64,000 nt of DNA from Aequorivita lipolytica (lineage in GTDB: Bacteria > Bacteroidota > Bacteroidia > Flavobacteriales > Flavobacteriaceae): the NCBI RefSeq assembly GCF_007997135.1, contig NZ_VORU01000001.1, positions 372,001 to 436,000 on the forward strand, read 5' to 3'. The notes under the pieces are model-generated. The model ran no database searches. It worked only from the letters and a program-made list of their open reading frames with translations, and had not been told where the DNA came from. Both the position numbers and the translations under genes were made by a program. Shown in pieces: positions 42,611 through 51,581 of the stretch (its first letter is position 1; every line of letters starts with the position of its first letter).

Positions 42611-44155
42611 ATGAAAAAATTATTCCTAGTTATCTTTCTCTTATCAGTAACCTTTTCAGCTTTCGCCCAAGAAAAAAATCCGGTAATTGAAAACATTCAA
42701 AAAGAAGCTTACAACAATTCCCAACTCGAAATTCTCGGACACGAATTACTTGACGATATCGGCCCACGATTGGTTGGAACGCCACAAATGCAGCAAGCAC
42801 ACGATTGGGCAGTAGCAAAATATAAAACGTGGGGAATTTCCGCAGAGAATCAACAATGGGGCGAGTGGAAAGGCTGGGAGCGCGGTATCACCCATGTTGA
42901 TATGGTTTATCCAAGAGTGCAAACTTTGGACGGAACGCAATTAGCTTGGAACCCTGGCACTTCTTCAAAGGGCGTTACTGCGGAATTGATTGTGCTTCCC
43001 GAAATAAAAGATTCTTTATCATTTCAGAAATGGTTGCCGAATGTGAAAGGAAAATTCGTGATGATTGCTATGAAACAATCCACCGGAAGACCAGACGATA
43101 ACTGGAAAGAGTGGGCCACACCTGAATCTTTAGAAAAGATGAAGAATGAAAGAGAAGAAACTACGAAAGCTTGGAATGAAAACGTAAAACGAAGCGGCTA
43201 TGACCGAAGAAGTATTATTCCCGCTTTGGAAGAAGCTGGCGCAGCTGGAATTGTAGATTCTTATTGGTCCAAAGGATTTGGTGTAAACAAAATTTTCGGT
43301 GCAAGAACTAAAAAAATTCCTTCCGTAGATATGGAATTGGAAGACTACACTATGCTTTACAGAATGGTGGAACACGGTGACAAACCGAAAATTCACGTAG
43401 TTGCGGAATCGAGAGATTTGGGAGTTGTTCCAACTTTCAACACAATTGCCGAAATAAAAGGAACTGAAAAACCCGAGGAATATGTAATTCTATCAGCGCA
43501 TTTTGATTCTTGGGACGGCGGAACAGGCGCAACCGACAATGGAACGGGAACTTTGGTAATGATGGAAGCGCTGCGAATTCTGAAAAAAGTATATCCCAAC
43601 CCAAAGCGAACTATTTTGGTTGGCCATTGGGGAAGTGAAGAGCAAGGTTTGAACGGTTCGTCTTCTTTCGTTGCGGACCATCCCGAAATTGTTAGTAATA
43701 TTCAGGCAGTTTTTAATCAAGACAATGGAACCGGAAGGGTAACAAAAATTAACGGTGCAGGTTTTTTACAATCGTATGATTATATTTCGCGTTGGTTAAA
43801 AGCTGTACCCGATACCATAAGTAAGCATATTGAAACTACTTTTCCGGGAGGACCTGCGCGCGGAGGTTCAGACAATGCTTCTTTCGTGGCTGCCGGCGCT
43901 CCGGCTTTTAGTTTAAGTTCGTTGAGCTGGGATTATTGGAATTACACTTGGCACACCAACCGCGATACGTATGACAAAATTGTTTTTGACGACGTGCAGA
44001 GCAATGTAATTTTAACTGCAATTCTTGCTTATATGGCTTCGGAAGATGATGCCAAAACCTCTCGTGAGCAAGTTATTTTGCCAATGAATGAAAAAACCGG
44101 AGAGCCACAAACATGGCCAACGCCAAGAGTTCCTGAGAGGAAAGGGGGAATATAA
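42611..44155 (+). CDS. Secreted M28-family zinc peptidase
   Basis: 514 residues with a signal peptide (MKKLFLVIFLLSVTFSAFAQ). A PA-like insert lies in the first half. The M28 zinc ligands are visible: His and Asp in HFDSWDGGTGATDNGTGT (near 292-309), the catalytic and ligand glutamates in WGSEEQGLNGS, Asp in FNQDNGTGR and the final His in WHTNRDTYDKI. It is an aminopeptidase or carboxypeptidase of the periplasm or cell surface. No T9SS sorting domain. ATG 42611 starts the signal peptide. It is convergent with metK. Confidence 0.9.
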   Translation: MKKLFLVIFLLSVTFSAFAQEKNPVIENIQKEAYNNSQLEILGHELLDDIGPRLVGTPQMQQAHDWAVAKYKTWGISAENQQWGEWKGWERGITHVDMVYPRVQTLDGTQLAWNPGTSSKGVTAELIVLPEIKDSLSFQKWLPNVKGKFVMIAMKQSTGRPDDNWKEWATPESLEKMKNEREETTKAWNENVKRSGYDRRSIIPALEEAGAAGIVDSYWSKGFGVNKIFGARTKKIPSVDMELEDYTMLYRMVEHGDKPKIHVVAESRDLGVVPTFNTIAEIKGTEKPEEYVILSAHFDSWDGGTGATDNGTGTLVMMEALRILKKVYPNPKRTILVGHWGSEEQGLNGSSSFVADHPEIVSNIQAVFNQDNGTGRVTKINGAGFLQSYDYISRWLKAVPDTISKHIETTFPGGPARGGSDNASFVAAGAPAFSLSSLSWDYWNYTWHTNRDTYDKIVFDDVQSNVILTAILAYMASEDDAKTSREQVILPMNEKTGEPQTWPTPRVPERKGGI

Positions 44156-44164
44156 ATATTCTTA

Positions 44165-44259
44165 AAATTCCAAAATAACAAATCCCAAATCCCAATTGTA
44201 TTTTTGGAATTTGGGATTTTGAGATTTATTTGGAATTTGGTGCTTGTATTTTGGAATTT
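44165..44259. repeat. Inverted-repeat element between the M28 and metK genes
   Basis: AAATTCCAAAATA (44165-44177) is mirrored exactly by TATTTTGGAATTT (44247-44259), with further inner words AAATCCCAAAT and ATTTGGGATTT. It fills the gap between the convergent genes and overlaps the metK stop codon. No ORF inside. It could end transcription in both directions. Confidence 0.75.
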
Positions 44260-45511
44260 AAATTCCAAATGCATCCTTCACTTTATCAACATAATCCAAC
44301 TTCTCCCAAGTAAAAAGCTCAACTTCTTTTTCTATTCTTCCGTTGTAAGGGCTTTCAAAAACTTTTGAAACCATTTCAGGAACACGACCCATATGGCCAT
44401 AAGCAGCGGTTTCAGAATAGATAGGGTTTCTCAATTTCAATCTTTTTTCAATAGCCGCTGGGCGCATATTGAAAATTTCTGAAACTTTTTTGGCAATCTC
44501 TCCATCGGAAATTTTCACGTTTGAAGAATTGTAAGTATTTACAAAAATGGAAGTCGGTTCTACAACACCAATTGCATAGCTAACTTGAATCAAAACTTCA
44601 TCCGCAACGCCGGCAGCCACAAGATTTTTAGCAATATGCCGCGCAGCATACGCTGCACTTCTATCTACTTTACTCGGGTCTTTTCCGCTGAATGCTCCAC
44701 CACCGTGAGCGCCTTTTCCGCCGTAAGTGTCAACGATAATTTTTCTTCCTGTAAGTCCGGTGTCGCCGTGGGGTCCGCCAATTACGAATTTCCCGGTTGG
44801 ATTTATATGATAAGTAATATCATCGTTAAATAATTCCTGAACGTATTCTGGCAATTGTTTTTTCACTCGCGGAATCAAAATTTCAACAATATCTTTTTTG
44901 ATTTTTTTCAGCATCGGCTCGTCTGCATCAAATTCGTCGTGTTGGGTTGAAACCACAATCGCAACTATTTTCTGCGGAACATTATCATCGCTGTATTCAA
45001 TGGTTACTTGACTTTTTGAATCGGGACGCAAATATTTTATTTCAGAATCTTCACGTCGAAGCGCAGCCAATTCAATCAAAATTTTATGCGAAATATCCAA
45101 CGCCAAAGGCATATAGTTTTCGGTTTCCTTTGTGGCGTAACCAAACATCATTCCTTGGTCGCCAGCGCCTTGTTCTTCTTTATTTTCACGATCCACACCT
45201 TGATTAATATCTTGGGATTGTTCGTGAATTAAGGAAATTACACCACAGGAATCACCGCTGAATTTATAAGCTCCTTTCGTATAACCAATTTTGTTGATCA
45301 CTTCCCGGGCAATATGCTGTACATCCAGGTACGTGTTGCTTTTCACCTCGCCCGCCAAAACAACTTGTCCTGTAGTAACAAGTGTTTCACAAGCAACTTT
45401 ACTTTCGGGATCAAAAGCTAAAAAATTATCTAAAAGCGCATCGCTAATTTGATCCGCAACTTTATCTGGGTGTCCTTCAGAAACACTTTCCGAAGTAAAT
45501 AAATAGGCCAT
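44258..45511 (-). CDS. metK: S-adenosylmethionine synthetase
   Basis: 417 residues. Signatures: GHPDKVADQISDALLD near the start, the ATP-binding GDQGMMFGYA, GGPHGDTGLTGRKIIVDTYG and GGGAFSGKDPSKVDRSAAY. MetK makes SAM from methionine and ATP. A SAM-II riboswitch lies in its leader at 45668-45717, giving product feedback. About 156 bases separate riboswitch and start codon, partly filled by a repeat element. Confidence 0.98.
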   Translation of the reverse strand: MAYLFTSESVSEGHPDKVADQISDALLDNFLAFDPESKVACETLVTTGQVVLAGEVKSNTYLDVQHIAREVINKIGYTKGAYKFSGDSCGVISLIHEQSQDINQGVDRENKEEQGAGDQGMMFGYATKETENYMPLALDISHKILIELAALRREDSEIKYLRPDSKSQVTIEYSDDNVPQKIVAIVVSTQHDEFDADEPMLKKIKKDIVEILIPRVKKQLPEYVQELFNDDITYHINPTGKFVIGGPHGDTGLTGRKIIVDTYGGKGAHGGGAFSGKDPSKVDRSAAYAARHIAKNLVAAGVADEVLIQVSYAIGVVEPTSIFVNTYNSSNVKISDGEIAKKVSEIFNMRPAAIEKRLKLRNPIYSETAAYGHMGRVPEMVSKVFESPYNGRIEKEVELFTWEKLDYVDKVKDAFGI

Positions 45512-45561
45512 AAAATGTTTTTTAAATTTTAAAAAATTGAAAACGACGCAGGATAAAAAGA

Positions 45562-45622
45562 CGTAAGACGTAAGACTAAAATTATTTCTTAATATGGATT
45601 AAATATATAATAGTCTTATGTC
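45562..45622 (-). repeat. Repeat element in the metK leader
   Basis: GACGTAAGACGTAAGACT (45562-45579) is mirrored by AGTCTTATGTC (45612-45622), 10 of 11. The element lies between the SAM-II aptamer and the metK start. The same word occurs at 57150-57232. Confidence 0.65.
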
Positions 45623-45667
45623 ATTATTACAGAAGATTTGACGAAAGTGCCGAAGGGTAGTTTTCAC

Positions 45668-45717
45668 TGCCTTTAGCATTTTTTAATGAGGTTGCAATCA
45701 GTCAAATCTGTCCTCTT
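45668..45717 (-). promoter_or_regulatory. SAM-II riboswitch upstream of metK
   Basis: On the minus strand the order is GAGG, GATTTGACTGATTGCAA, CCTC, then AAAAAATGCTAAAGG. GAGG (45712-45715) pairs with CCTC (45688-45691). The loop and A-rich tail fit the H-type pseudoknot consensus of SAM-II (conserved GATTTAA-like loop, TTGCAA and GCTAAAAGG). It starts about 7 bases after the expected transcription start. Confidence 0.85.
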
Positions 45718-45730
45718 AATTTGTCTTGGG

Positions 45731-45759
45731 CAAAAGTAAAAAAATTAAATGAATAGCAA
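45731..45759 (-). promoter_or_regulatory. metK promoter
   Basis: On the minus strand TTG (45757-45759) is followed after 18 bases by TACTTTTG (45731-45738), matching the Bacteroidetes -33 and -7 boxes. Transcription would begin just before the SAM-II aptamer. Confidence 0.6.
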
Positions 45760-45857
45760 TTTTATTTGAAGTTTTTTGGCGAAATAATTAGTAGTGGTGC
45801 AATACCAACAAGTATGCATCTATGTTATTACTAAAAACCTTATAATCGAATTACCCC

Positions 45858-46217
45858 CTATTTAGGTAAAAGCTGTTCAATCTTTGCTATCAAATCGGCC
45901 ATATCAAAGGGTTTGGAGATAAAATCTGAAGCTCCTGCCTTCATGCAGTTTTCTCGTGCGTTGCTAAGTGCAGACATCATTAGTACAGGGGTTTTGGAGG
46001 TAGCGGCTGTTTTTCTGATTTTGGCACAAACGTCCGTGCCGTCCACCCCGTAGATAAGTTTGTCCAGCAACACAAGTTTTATGTCATGTTCAATTATATC
46101 TTCATTGGTGTGCAGGGGTTTTCTAGACAGCATAACATCGTAGCCGCTAAACCCAAGCATTTCTTCGATCATGATTCCCAAATTGTGATCATCTTCTACT
46201 ATTAGTATCTTGTTCAT
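45858..46217 (-). CDS. Single-domain response regulator
   Basis: A 119-residue receiver domain only: VEDDHNLG at the start, the phosphorylated Asp in KLVLLDKLIYGVDG, MMSALS and the Lys in FISKPFD. Without an output domain it must act through protein contacts or as a phosphate carrier. It is the last gene of the minus-strand cluster with the hybrid CheB-CheR kinase, 29 bases after its paralogue. Confidence 0.9.
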   Translation of the reverse strand: MNKILIVEDDHNLGIMIEEMLGFSGYDVMLSRKPLHTNEDIIEHDIKLVLLDKLIYGVDGTDVCAKIRKTAATSKTPVLMMSALSNARENCMKAGASDFISKPFDMADLIAKIEQLLPK

Positions 46218-46246
46218 TGGGTAGGTTGTTTAGTATTGTTTTATTT

Positions 46247-46612
46247 TTAGTCGGTTTGGTTGAAGACCTTTTCAATCTTGTTAAAAAAGTCATTCATATC
46301 AAACGGTTTTGTTATGAAATCATGGGCTCCAGCCTGTATGCATTCTGCTTTTGCCTCCTCCAGCGCAGACATCATAATAACGGGAACGTGTGCCGTGGAG
46401 TTGTTGGTTTTTATTTTGTTGCATATTAGCAAACCGTCCAAACCGCCCAGAAACTTATCCAAGAGCACCAAGTCTATCCTATTTTCCTGGATATTATTAT
46501 CTATTTCGCCCGGGTGTTGTTGCACCCAAACTTTATATCCCTTAGAAGTAAACATATATTTTAACATTTCCCCAATTATGCGGTCATCTTCAACTATTAA
46601 AATGTTCTTCAT
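46247..46612 (-). CDS. Single-domain response regulator
   Basis: A 121-residue receiver domain closely related to the one downstream: VEDDRIIGEML, Asp in DLVLLDKFLGGLDG, MMSALEEAKAECIQAGAHDF and Lys in ITKPFD. It overlaps the end of the large kinase gene by four bases (ATGA), implying translational coupling and a direct phosphotransfer partnership. It and 45858-46217 seem to be a tandem duplication. Confidence 0.92.
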   Translation of the reverse strand: MKNILIVEDDRIIGEMLKYMFTSKGYKVWVQQHPGEIDNNIQENRIDLVLLDKFLGGLDGLLICNKIKTNNSTAHVPVIMMSALEEAKAECIQAGAHDFITKPFDMNDFFNKIEKVFNQTD

Positions 46613-49600
46613 ACATCCTTTATTTTATCGCTTCCAGAAATAATGGGAAGGGTAAAAATAAATTCAGATCCTTTTCCTTTTTTGCTCTTTAGGTCAACGC
46701 GCCCATTATGACGCTCTATAATTTCTTTGGCCAAATAGAGGCCAATCCCAAACCCGGTAAAGTTGGTTTCGTCTTTTCCACTTACACGGTAAAACCTTTC
46801 AAAGAGGTGTTCGTGATCCTTTTTGTCGATCCCGATTCCTTTGTCTTTTACGCTTACGGCCCCATTTTCTTCATCTACTTTGTAAACACGAACAGTAATG
46901 TTTTTATCATCTGGGGAATACTTGATGGCATTAGTAATGAAGTTGATAAGGACTTGGTTGATCCTGTCCTTGTCGCCATATACACTGAATGTATCATCAT
47001 GGGTTATCTTTATTTTGTATTCGGCGTTGGTATATTTTATGTCCTGAACATTGCTTTCCACGAATTGGTTTATGCCGAATGTTTCCTTTTGCAATTCCAG
47101 TTTGCTCTCCTCCACACGCGAAAGATCCAGCATTTCTGAAATTAGTCGGGTAAGTCGCGATACTTGGTTGTCTATGCGCTCCAGGCTAGGGATCATTGGA
47201 ATGGCGCCCAAGGTTTCCTGCGTCCCACTTTCCAACATGCTCAACAACAATTGGGTATATCCTTTAATGGACGTAACCGGAGTCTTGAGCTCATGACTTA
47301 CCATTTTAAGGAAATCCTCCTTATTTTTTTCCTCATCCTTTAATTTCTGTATTTGGGTACTGGCACCTACCCACATATTTATTTTTCCGGTTTCATCCTT
47401 CACGGGAACGGCGCGGTTAATATGCCATTTAAAATCGCCATTTTTGTCAAGAATTCTAAATTCCATATCAAAATCGTTCCCAGTTTTCACTGCTCTCATC
47501 CAGTTTTCTTCAATTGTGGGCAACTCCTCTGGGTGCATTAATTTCCCCCAGCCTTCTTTTTTTATTTTTTTTAGATTCCATCCCGAAAAATCGGTCCAGA
47601 CTTTGTTGAAAAAAAATACTTCCCCATCTGCAGTTGCATTGATTATCATGTCTGGCACCAAGTCGGTCATTTGGTGGTAACGGGCTTCACTTTCCCTTAT
47701 TTCTTTATTCAATTCTGCCTCTGCCGTGACCACGTTGAGGATTATCGCCACACCCACAATATTTCCTTGAACATCCCTTTGGGGCTGATACACAAAATTA
47801 TAATAGGAGAGTTCCTTTTTTCCGTGCCGCACTAAGGTTACGGGCACTTCATGTGCGCTATAGGGTTTCCCGGTTTTATAGACATCACGTAAAAGGTCGC
47901 CAAATCCTTGTTCTTCCAGTTCTGGTACCGAATCTAGGTATGGTTTACCGATAATTCCCTTCCCTTTTCCCAGTTGATTTAACAGGGCATCGTTAGCCAC
48001 CGTAAGTATAAAATTTTCACCCTCGAGGATACCAATAAGGGAGGGGGAAGAATTGATCATTTCTTTATACTTGTGCTCGCTTTCTTCTACTTTTTTACGG
48101 GCAATTACCTGGTCGGTTACTTCGTTGACGATCACCATGATCCCGGTAATAATGCTGTCTTGATCGTACATGAGTTGGCACATAAAATTATAATACCCCG
48201 GTTCGGACTTTTTGCCCCTGCCCATTTTCACTTCCATTTCGTTCGCGTAATAAGGTTCCCCGCTTTTTAGTGCTTTGTACAGAAGTTTATTAATGCCTTG
48301 TTCTTTAAGTTCTGGCAACGATTCAAAAATGGGCTTACCCACAAAGTTTTTCCCTTTTTCAACCAACTGCAAGAAAAGATCGTTGGCCAGTTCTACTTTA
48401 TAATTTTTACCTTTTAAAAACATGATGGCCACGGGGGCCTGCATTACCAAGTTTTTAAATTTCTCTAAAAGTTCTTGTTTTCTTTTCCAATGAAGCTTTT
48501 GTACCGTAATATCCTTAATTGCCAAGAGGATCAAATTCTTAGATCGGTCCTCGCGTTTAATCTCCGTGGCATTTAAACACATGCTGCGTTCCCCAATGTG
48601 TTCAAAAGTATGGACTACCTCAAAATCTTCAAAGCTATTTTTTTTGGACAGAATGGTTTCAAGCTGCCTCCGTAATTCGGGGATGTCCCATTGCTTGTTG
48701 CCCAATTCATAAATCAACTTGCCTTCAGTTTCCTTCTCTTTAGTATGGAAGGTTTTATAATAAGAATTGTTAGCGGCGCTTACTTTGAGGTTCTTGTCCA
48801 AAACCAACAAGGGTTCATGGATGGTTTCCACAATGCTTTCGGCATAATTGCGCTCTTCGGTTACCAGCTCGTTTAAGTTGATGAGCTCGTGGTTTATTAC
48901 TGTTATTTCTTCATTAGTGCTTTGCAGTTCCTCCTTACTGGTTTGCAGTTCCTCGTTCAGGCTTTGCAGTTCCTCGCCTCCGCTCAGCAGTTCTTCATTT
49001 GCACTTTGCAATTCTTCATTGGCGGCCTCTTGATCCTCGGTGATGCTGCGCATATCTTCAAGGGTCTGCTCAAGCTCATTTTCCAATTGCCTGATGCGCA
49101 GGTCCTTTTCATCTTTTTCGGAATCTTTTTTATTTAGGGTAAGATCTTCCTGGGCTGCTAACTGCTGGTGAAACAGTACCAAATAATGCGGTTCAACCAC
49201 ATTTGGAAGCGGCACGGCTTCCAAAGAAATCATCTGCCGGACGTCATTTTCAACAAAAGCGATATTTTCTTTTGTAACCGAAGTGCCCTCCTTCATTACT
49301 TTATGGATGATGTTTCGCAACTCAATCGCCAAAGTTCCTTTTGCCATTTTGAACAGGTTATGGCTGGGCTTGCCACTTTGCTGCCCTAAATAACTGTTGG
49401 TGTTTCCATTAAAAAGAATAATATCCATGTCCTCATTCACCACAACACTGGCAGGGGTAAAGCGGCTTAATAATAGCTCGTCTGCTATTTTTTTAAAATC
49501 GGTACGCTTTTTTTCGGTTTCGGGCTCAGATTCTTCATTAGTATGCAACCTTTTTTCGCTATATCTCGTGGAGGACTTTATAACGGAAGTCGCCGAGTTT

Positions 49601-51063
49601 TTCCGCATATATAGCTTGTCTTTCTTATTTGCTGGGCTAAATTGCTCAGACAAACTGCTGTTAGTTTCCGATTTTCCAAGCAACAGATATCCATTTTCAT
49701 TTAAGGAGTAATGAAACGTGGCAAGCGCTTTTTTCTGCAAGTATGGCTGAAAATAGATGAGTACGTTTCTGCAGCTTATAATGTCCATATTGCCAAAAGG
49801 GGGATCGCTCAGGAAATTATGTAACGCAAATACGCACATTTCCCTGATTTCTTTGTTAAGCTGGTAGCCTGTTTTGGTTTTGGTAAAGAATTCCTTCAGC
49901 CGCTTAGGGCTTACATTTTCCACTTCACTGGTTGTGTAGAGCCCTTTTCTTGCCTTTGCTATGGCGGGTTCGCTGATGTCTGTGGCAAATAACTGTATTT
50001 TAATACCTGCCTTAGCTGATTTGTCGCCATTTAATGTCGGGTTCGCATTTAAGTATTCCTTCAAGCAAATAAGAAGGGAGTATGCTTCTTGGCCGGTACT
50101 GCATCCTGCTGACCAAAGGCGTAAGGATTCATTGCCTTTTTTTTGCTGTAGCATCGGTATTAAGCGTTCGCATAGTGTATCAAAAACATCCACATCCCTG
50201 AAAAATGATGTTACGGGAATCAGCAAATCTTGGTATAACAAATCCTGTTCATCCTTGTTTCCCCTTAAATAGGAAAGATAGGTTGCTGGCTTTTTAATTT
50301 TATTGAGGGCCATCCTGCGGAGTATCCTTCGGCGGATGGTGGTCTGTTTGTAATAGGTAAAGTCTGTATTCTTGCGTATGCGCAACAACGAATGGATTTT
50401 CCGGAAAACCTCTTCTTCCTGATGCGAAATATCCTCTTTCTCAAACCCATTTCTATCCAAGGTGCTAACCAGTTCCAAAATTTTGGCTGGTATTTCCTCA
50501 GGCTTGAGTATAAAATCAACCACGCCAGCATCTACAGCGCTCCGGGGCATCCCGTCCCACTCGGCAGATTGTTGGTCTTGTGCAAAGGTAATCCCGCCAT
50601 TATCTTTAATGGCCATTAGCCCCGCGGTACCGTCAGACCCTGTGCCGGAAAGCACAACGCCCAAGGAATGATTTTGGTGCACTTCTGCCAGCGATCTGAA
50701 AAAGAGATCAATGGGCAGGTTTCGCACGCTCTTATTGGGGGTAGGCCGCGGGCTAAGTTCCAGAACCCCATCATTGGCCAGCAGCATTTTGTTGCTGGGG
50801 ATAATGTATATGTGATCGGGTTCTACTTTAATATCGTCTGCGATTTCCAGCACCGGGATTTTTGTAACCTTTTGCAACAGCTCTGCCAACAGACTTTCGT
50901 GGTTGGGATCTAAATGTTGCACAAGTACGTAAGCCATACCCGAATCTTCCGGGATGGCTTCTACTAATTTTTTAAATGCGCCAAGGCCACCGGCGGAGGC
51001 GCCAATGCCTACTACTGGGAAATTGTTAGCAGATTTTGTAAGGTTCTTTAATGGTTTGCCCAA
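46609..51063 (-). CDS. CheB-CheR-PAS multidomain sensor histidine kinase
   Basis: 1484 residues. CheB methylesterase domain (about 15-200) with Ser in GASAGG, His in VQHLDP and Asp in SGTGSDGT all kept. CheR methyltransferase (about 215-480) with SAM-binding WSAGCSTGQEAYS and the NVLIYF block. A degenerate PAS region, then a heptad coiled coil of ELQ/NEEL repeats (about 655-740). Four or more PAS domains follow (740-1235), then HisKA (SHELKTPVTSIKGY) and HATPase (NFITNAIKYS, VKDKGIGID, GFGIGLYL). It is probably cytoplasmic. Two receiver proteins follow in the same operon. Such hybrids link chemotaxis-type modification enzymes to signalling, though no chemoreceptor is present here. Confidence 0.93.
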   Translation of the reverse strand: MGKPLKNLTKSANNFPVVGIGASAGGLGAFKKLVEAIPEDSGMAYVLVQHLDPNHESLLAELLQKVTKIPVLEIADDIKVEPDHIYIIPSNKMLLANDGVLELSPRPTPNKSVRNLPIDLFFRSLAEVHQNHSLGVVLSGTGSDGTAGLMAIKDNGGITFAQDQQSAEWDGMPRSAVDAGVVDFILKPEEIPAKILELVSTLDRNGFEKEDISHQEEEVFRKIHSLLRIRKNTDFTYYKQTTIRRRILRRMALNKIKKPATYLSYLRGNKDEQDLLYQDLLIPVTSFFRDVDVFDTLCERLIPMLQQKKGNESLRLWSAGCSTGQEAYSLLICLKEYLNANPTLNGDKSAKAGIKIQLFATDISEPAIAKARKGLYTTSEVENVSPKRLKEFFTKTKTGYQLNKEIREMCVFALHNFLSDPPFGNMDIISCRNVLIYFQPYLQKKALATFHYSLNENGYLLLGKSETNSSLSEQFSPANKKDKLYMRKNSATSVIKSSTRYSEKRLHTNEESEPETEKKRTDFKKIADELLLSRFTPASVVVNEDMDIILFNGNTNSYLGQQSGKPSHNLFKMAKGTLAIELRNIIHKVMKEGTSVTKENIAFVENDVRQMISLEAVPLPNVVEPHYLVLFHQQLAAQEDLTLNKKDSEKDEKDLRIRQLENELEQTLEDMRSITEDQEAANEELQSANEELLSGGEELQSLNEELQTSKEELQSTNEEITVINHELINLNELVTEERNYAESIVETIHEPLLVLDKNLKVSAANNSYYKTFHTKEKETEGKLIYELGNKQWDIPELRRQLETILSKKNSFEDFEVVHTFEHIGERSMCLNATEIKREDRSKNLILLAIKDITVQKLHWKRKQELLEKFKNLVMQAPVAIMFLKGKNYKVELANDLFLQLVEKGKNFVGKPIFESLPELKEQGINKLLYKALKSGEPYYANEMEVKMGRGKKSEPGYYNFMCQLMYDQDSIITGIMVIVNEVTDQVIARKKVEESEHKYKEMINSSPSLIGILEGENFILTVANDALLNQLGKGKGIIGKPYLDSVPELEEQGFGDLLRDVYKTGKPYSAHEVPVTLVRHGKKELSYYNFVYQPQRDVQGNIVGVAIILNVVTAEAELNKEIRESEARYHQMTDLVPDMIINATADGEVFFFNKVWTDFSGWNLKKIKKEGWGKLMHPEELPTIEENWMRAVKTGNDFDMEFRILDKNGDFKWHINRAVPVKDETGKINMWVGASTQIQKLKDEEKNKEDFLKMVSHELKTPVTSIKGYTQLLLSMLESGTQETLGAIPMIPSLERIDNQVSRLTRLISEMLDLSRVEESKLELQKETFGINQFVESNVQDIKYTNAEYKIKITHDDTFSVYGDKDRINQVLINFITNAIKYSPDDKNITVRVYKVDEENGAVSVKDKGIGIDKKDHEHLFERFYRVSGKDETNFTGFGIGLYLAKEIIERHNGRVDLKSKKGKGSEFIFTLPIISGSDKIKDV

Positions 51064-51275
51064 GATGTTGTTTTAAATGGTTCAATTACTTTGGTTAGTT
51101 CTCTTGGAAGAGGGGAAAAATGAACGTTGGAATATAATACTTTATAGTTTTATTTTTCCTAATATTATGATAATAAATCCTCGGTGCAATTAAATTTTTT
51201 GTGTTCTGGCAACCCATAGAATTTGGAGGATCGTTAGATTGGGGTTGGGAATTTCTATATTTATTTCAAAAAAAT

Positions 51276-51307
51276 TTGGTTATTAAATTTTTCTGACGTT
51301 ATATTTG
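51276..51307 (+). promoter_or_regulatory. Promoter of the metY-metX-hom operon
   Basis: TTG (51276-51278) and TATATTTG (51300-51307) match the Bacteroidetes -33 and -7 boxes with 21 bases between. The SAM-I aptamer begins 30 bases after the -7 box. Confidence 0.65.
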
Positions 51308-51337
51308 CGCTCACAAAGTTCAAACCTTTATTGAAAT

Positions 51338-51453
51338 GTTATCAAGAAAGGCCGAGGGATTAGACCCTATGACGCCTTAGCAACCCTTTCTCAGGAAAGA
51401 AGGTGCTACATTCTACAACGATTCTGGAATTTTTAGAATTGACGATAGATAAC
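51338..51453 (+). promoter_or_regulatory. SAM-I (S-box) riboswitch
   Basis: GTTATC (51338-51343) pairs with GATAAC (51448-51453) as helix P1. Conserved core elements follow in order: AAGAAAGGCCGAGGGATTAGACCC, GACGCCTTAGCAACC (in two parts) and AAGGTGCTACATTC. SAM binding should switch off metY, metX and hom. A short stem at 51461-51480 (CAATTTC/GAAATTG) before a T-rich run could belong to the expression platform; this part is uncertain. Confidence 0.95.
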
Positions 51454-51581
51454 GACAAGACAATTTCTAATCTGAAATTGCTTTTCATTTATTCTTTTTA
51501 ACATTTTTCTATTAAAGTACGTCGCAAGGCGCATTTTGGCTTTTGTTTTAATCTTTTTATTAACTCAAAAAAACTAGAAAA

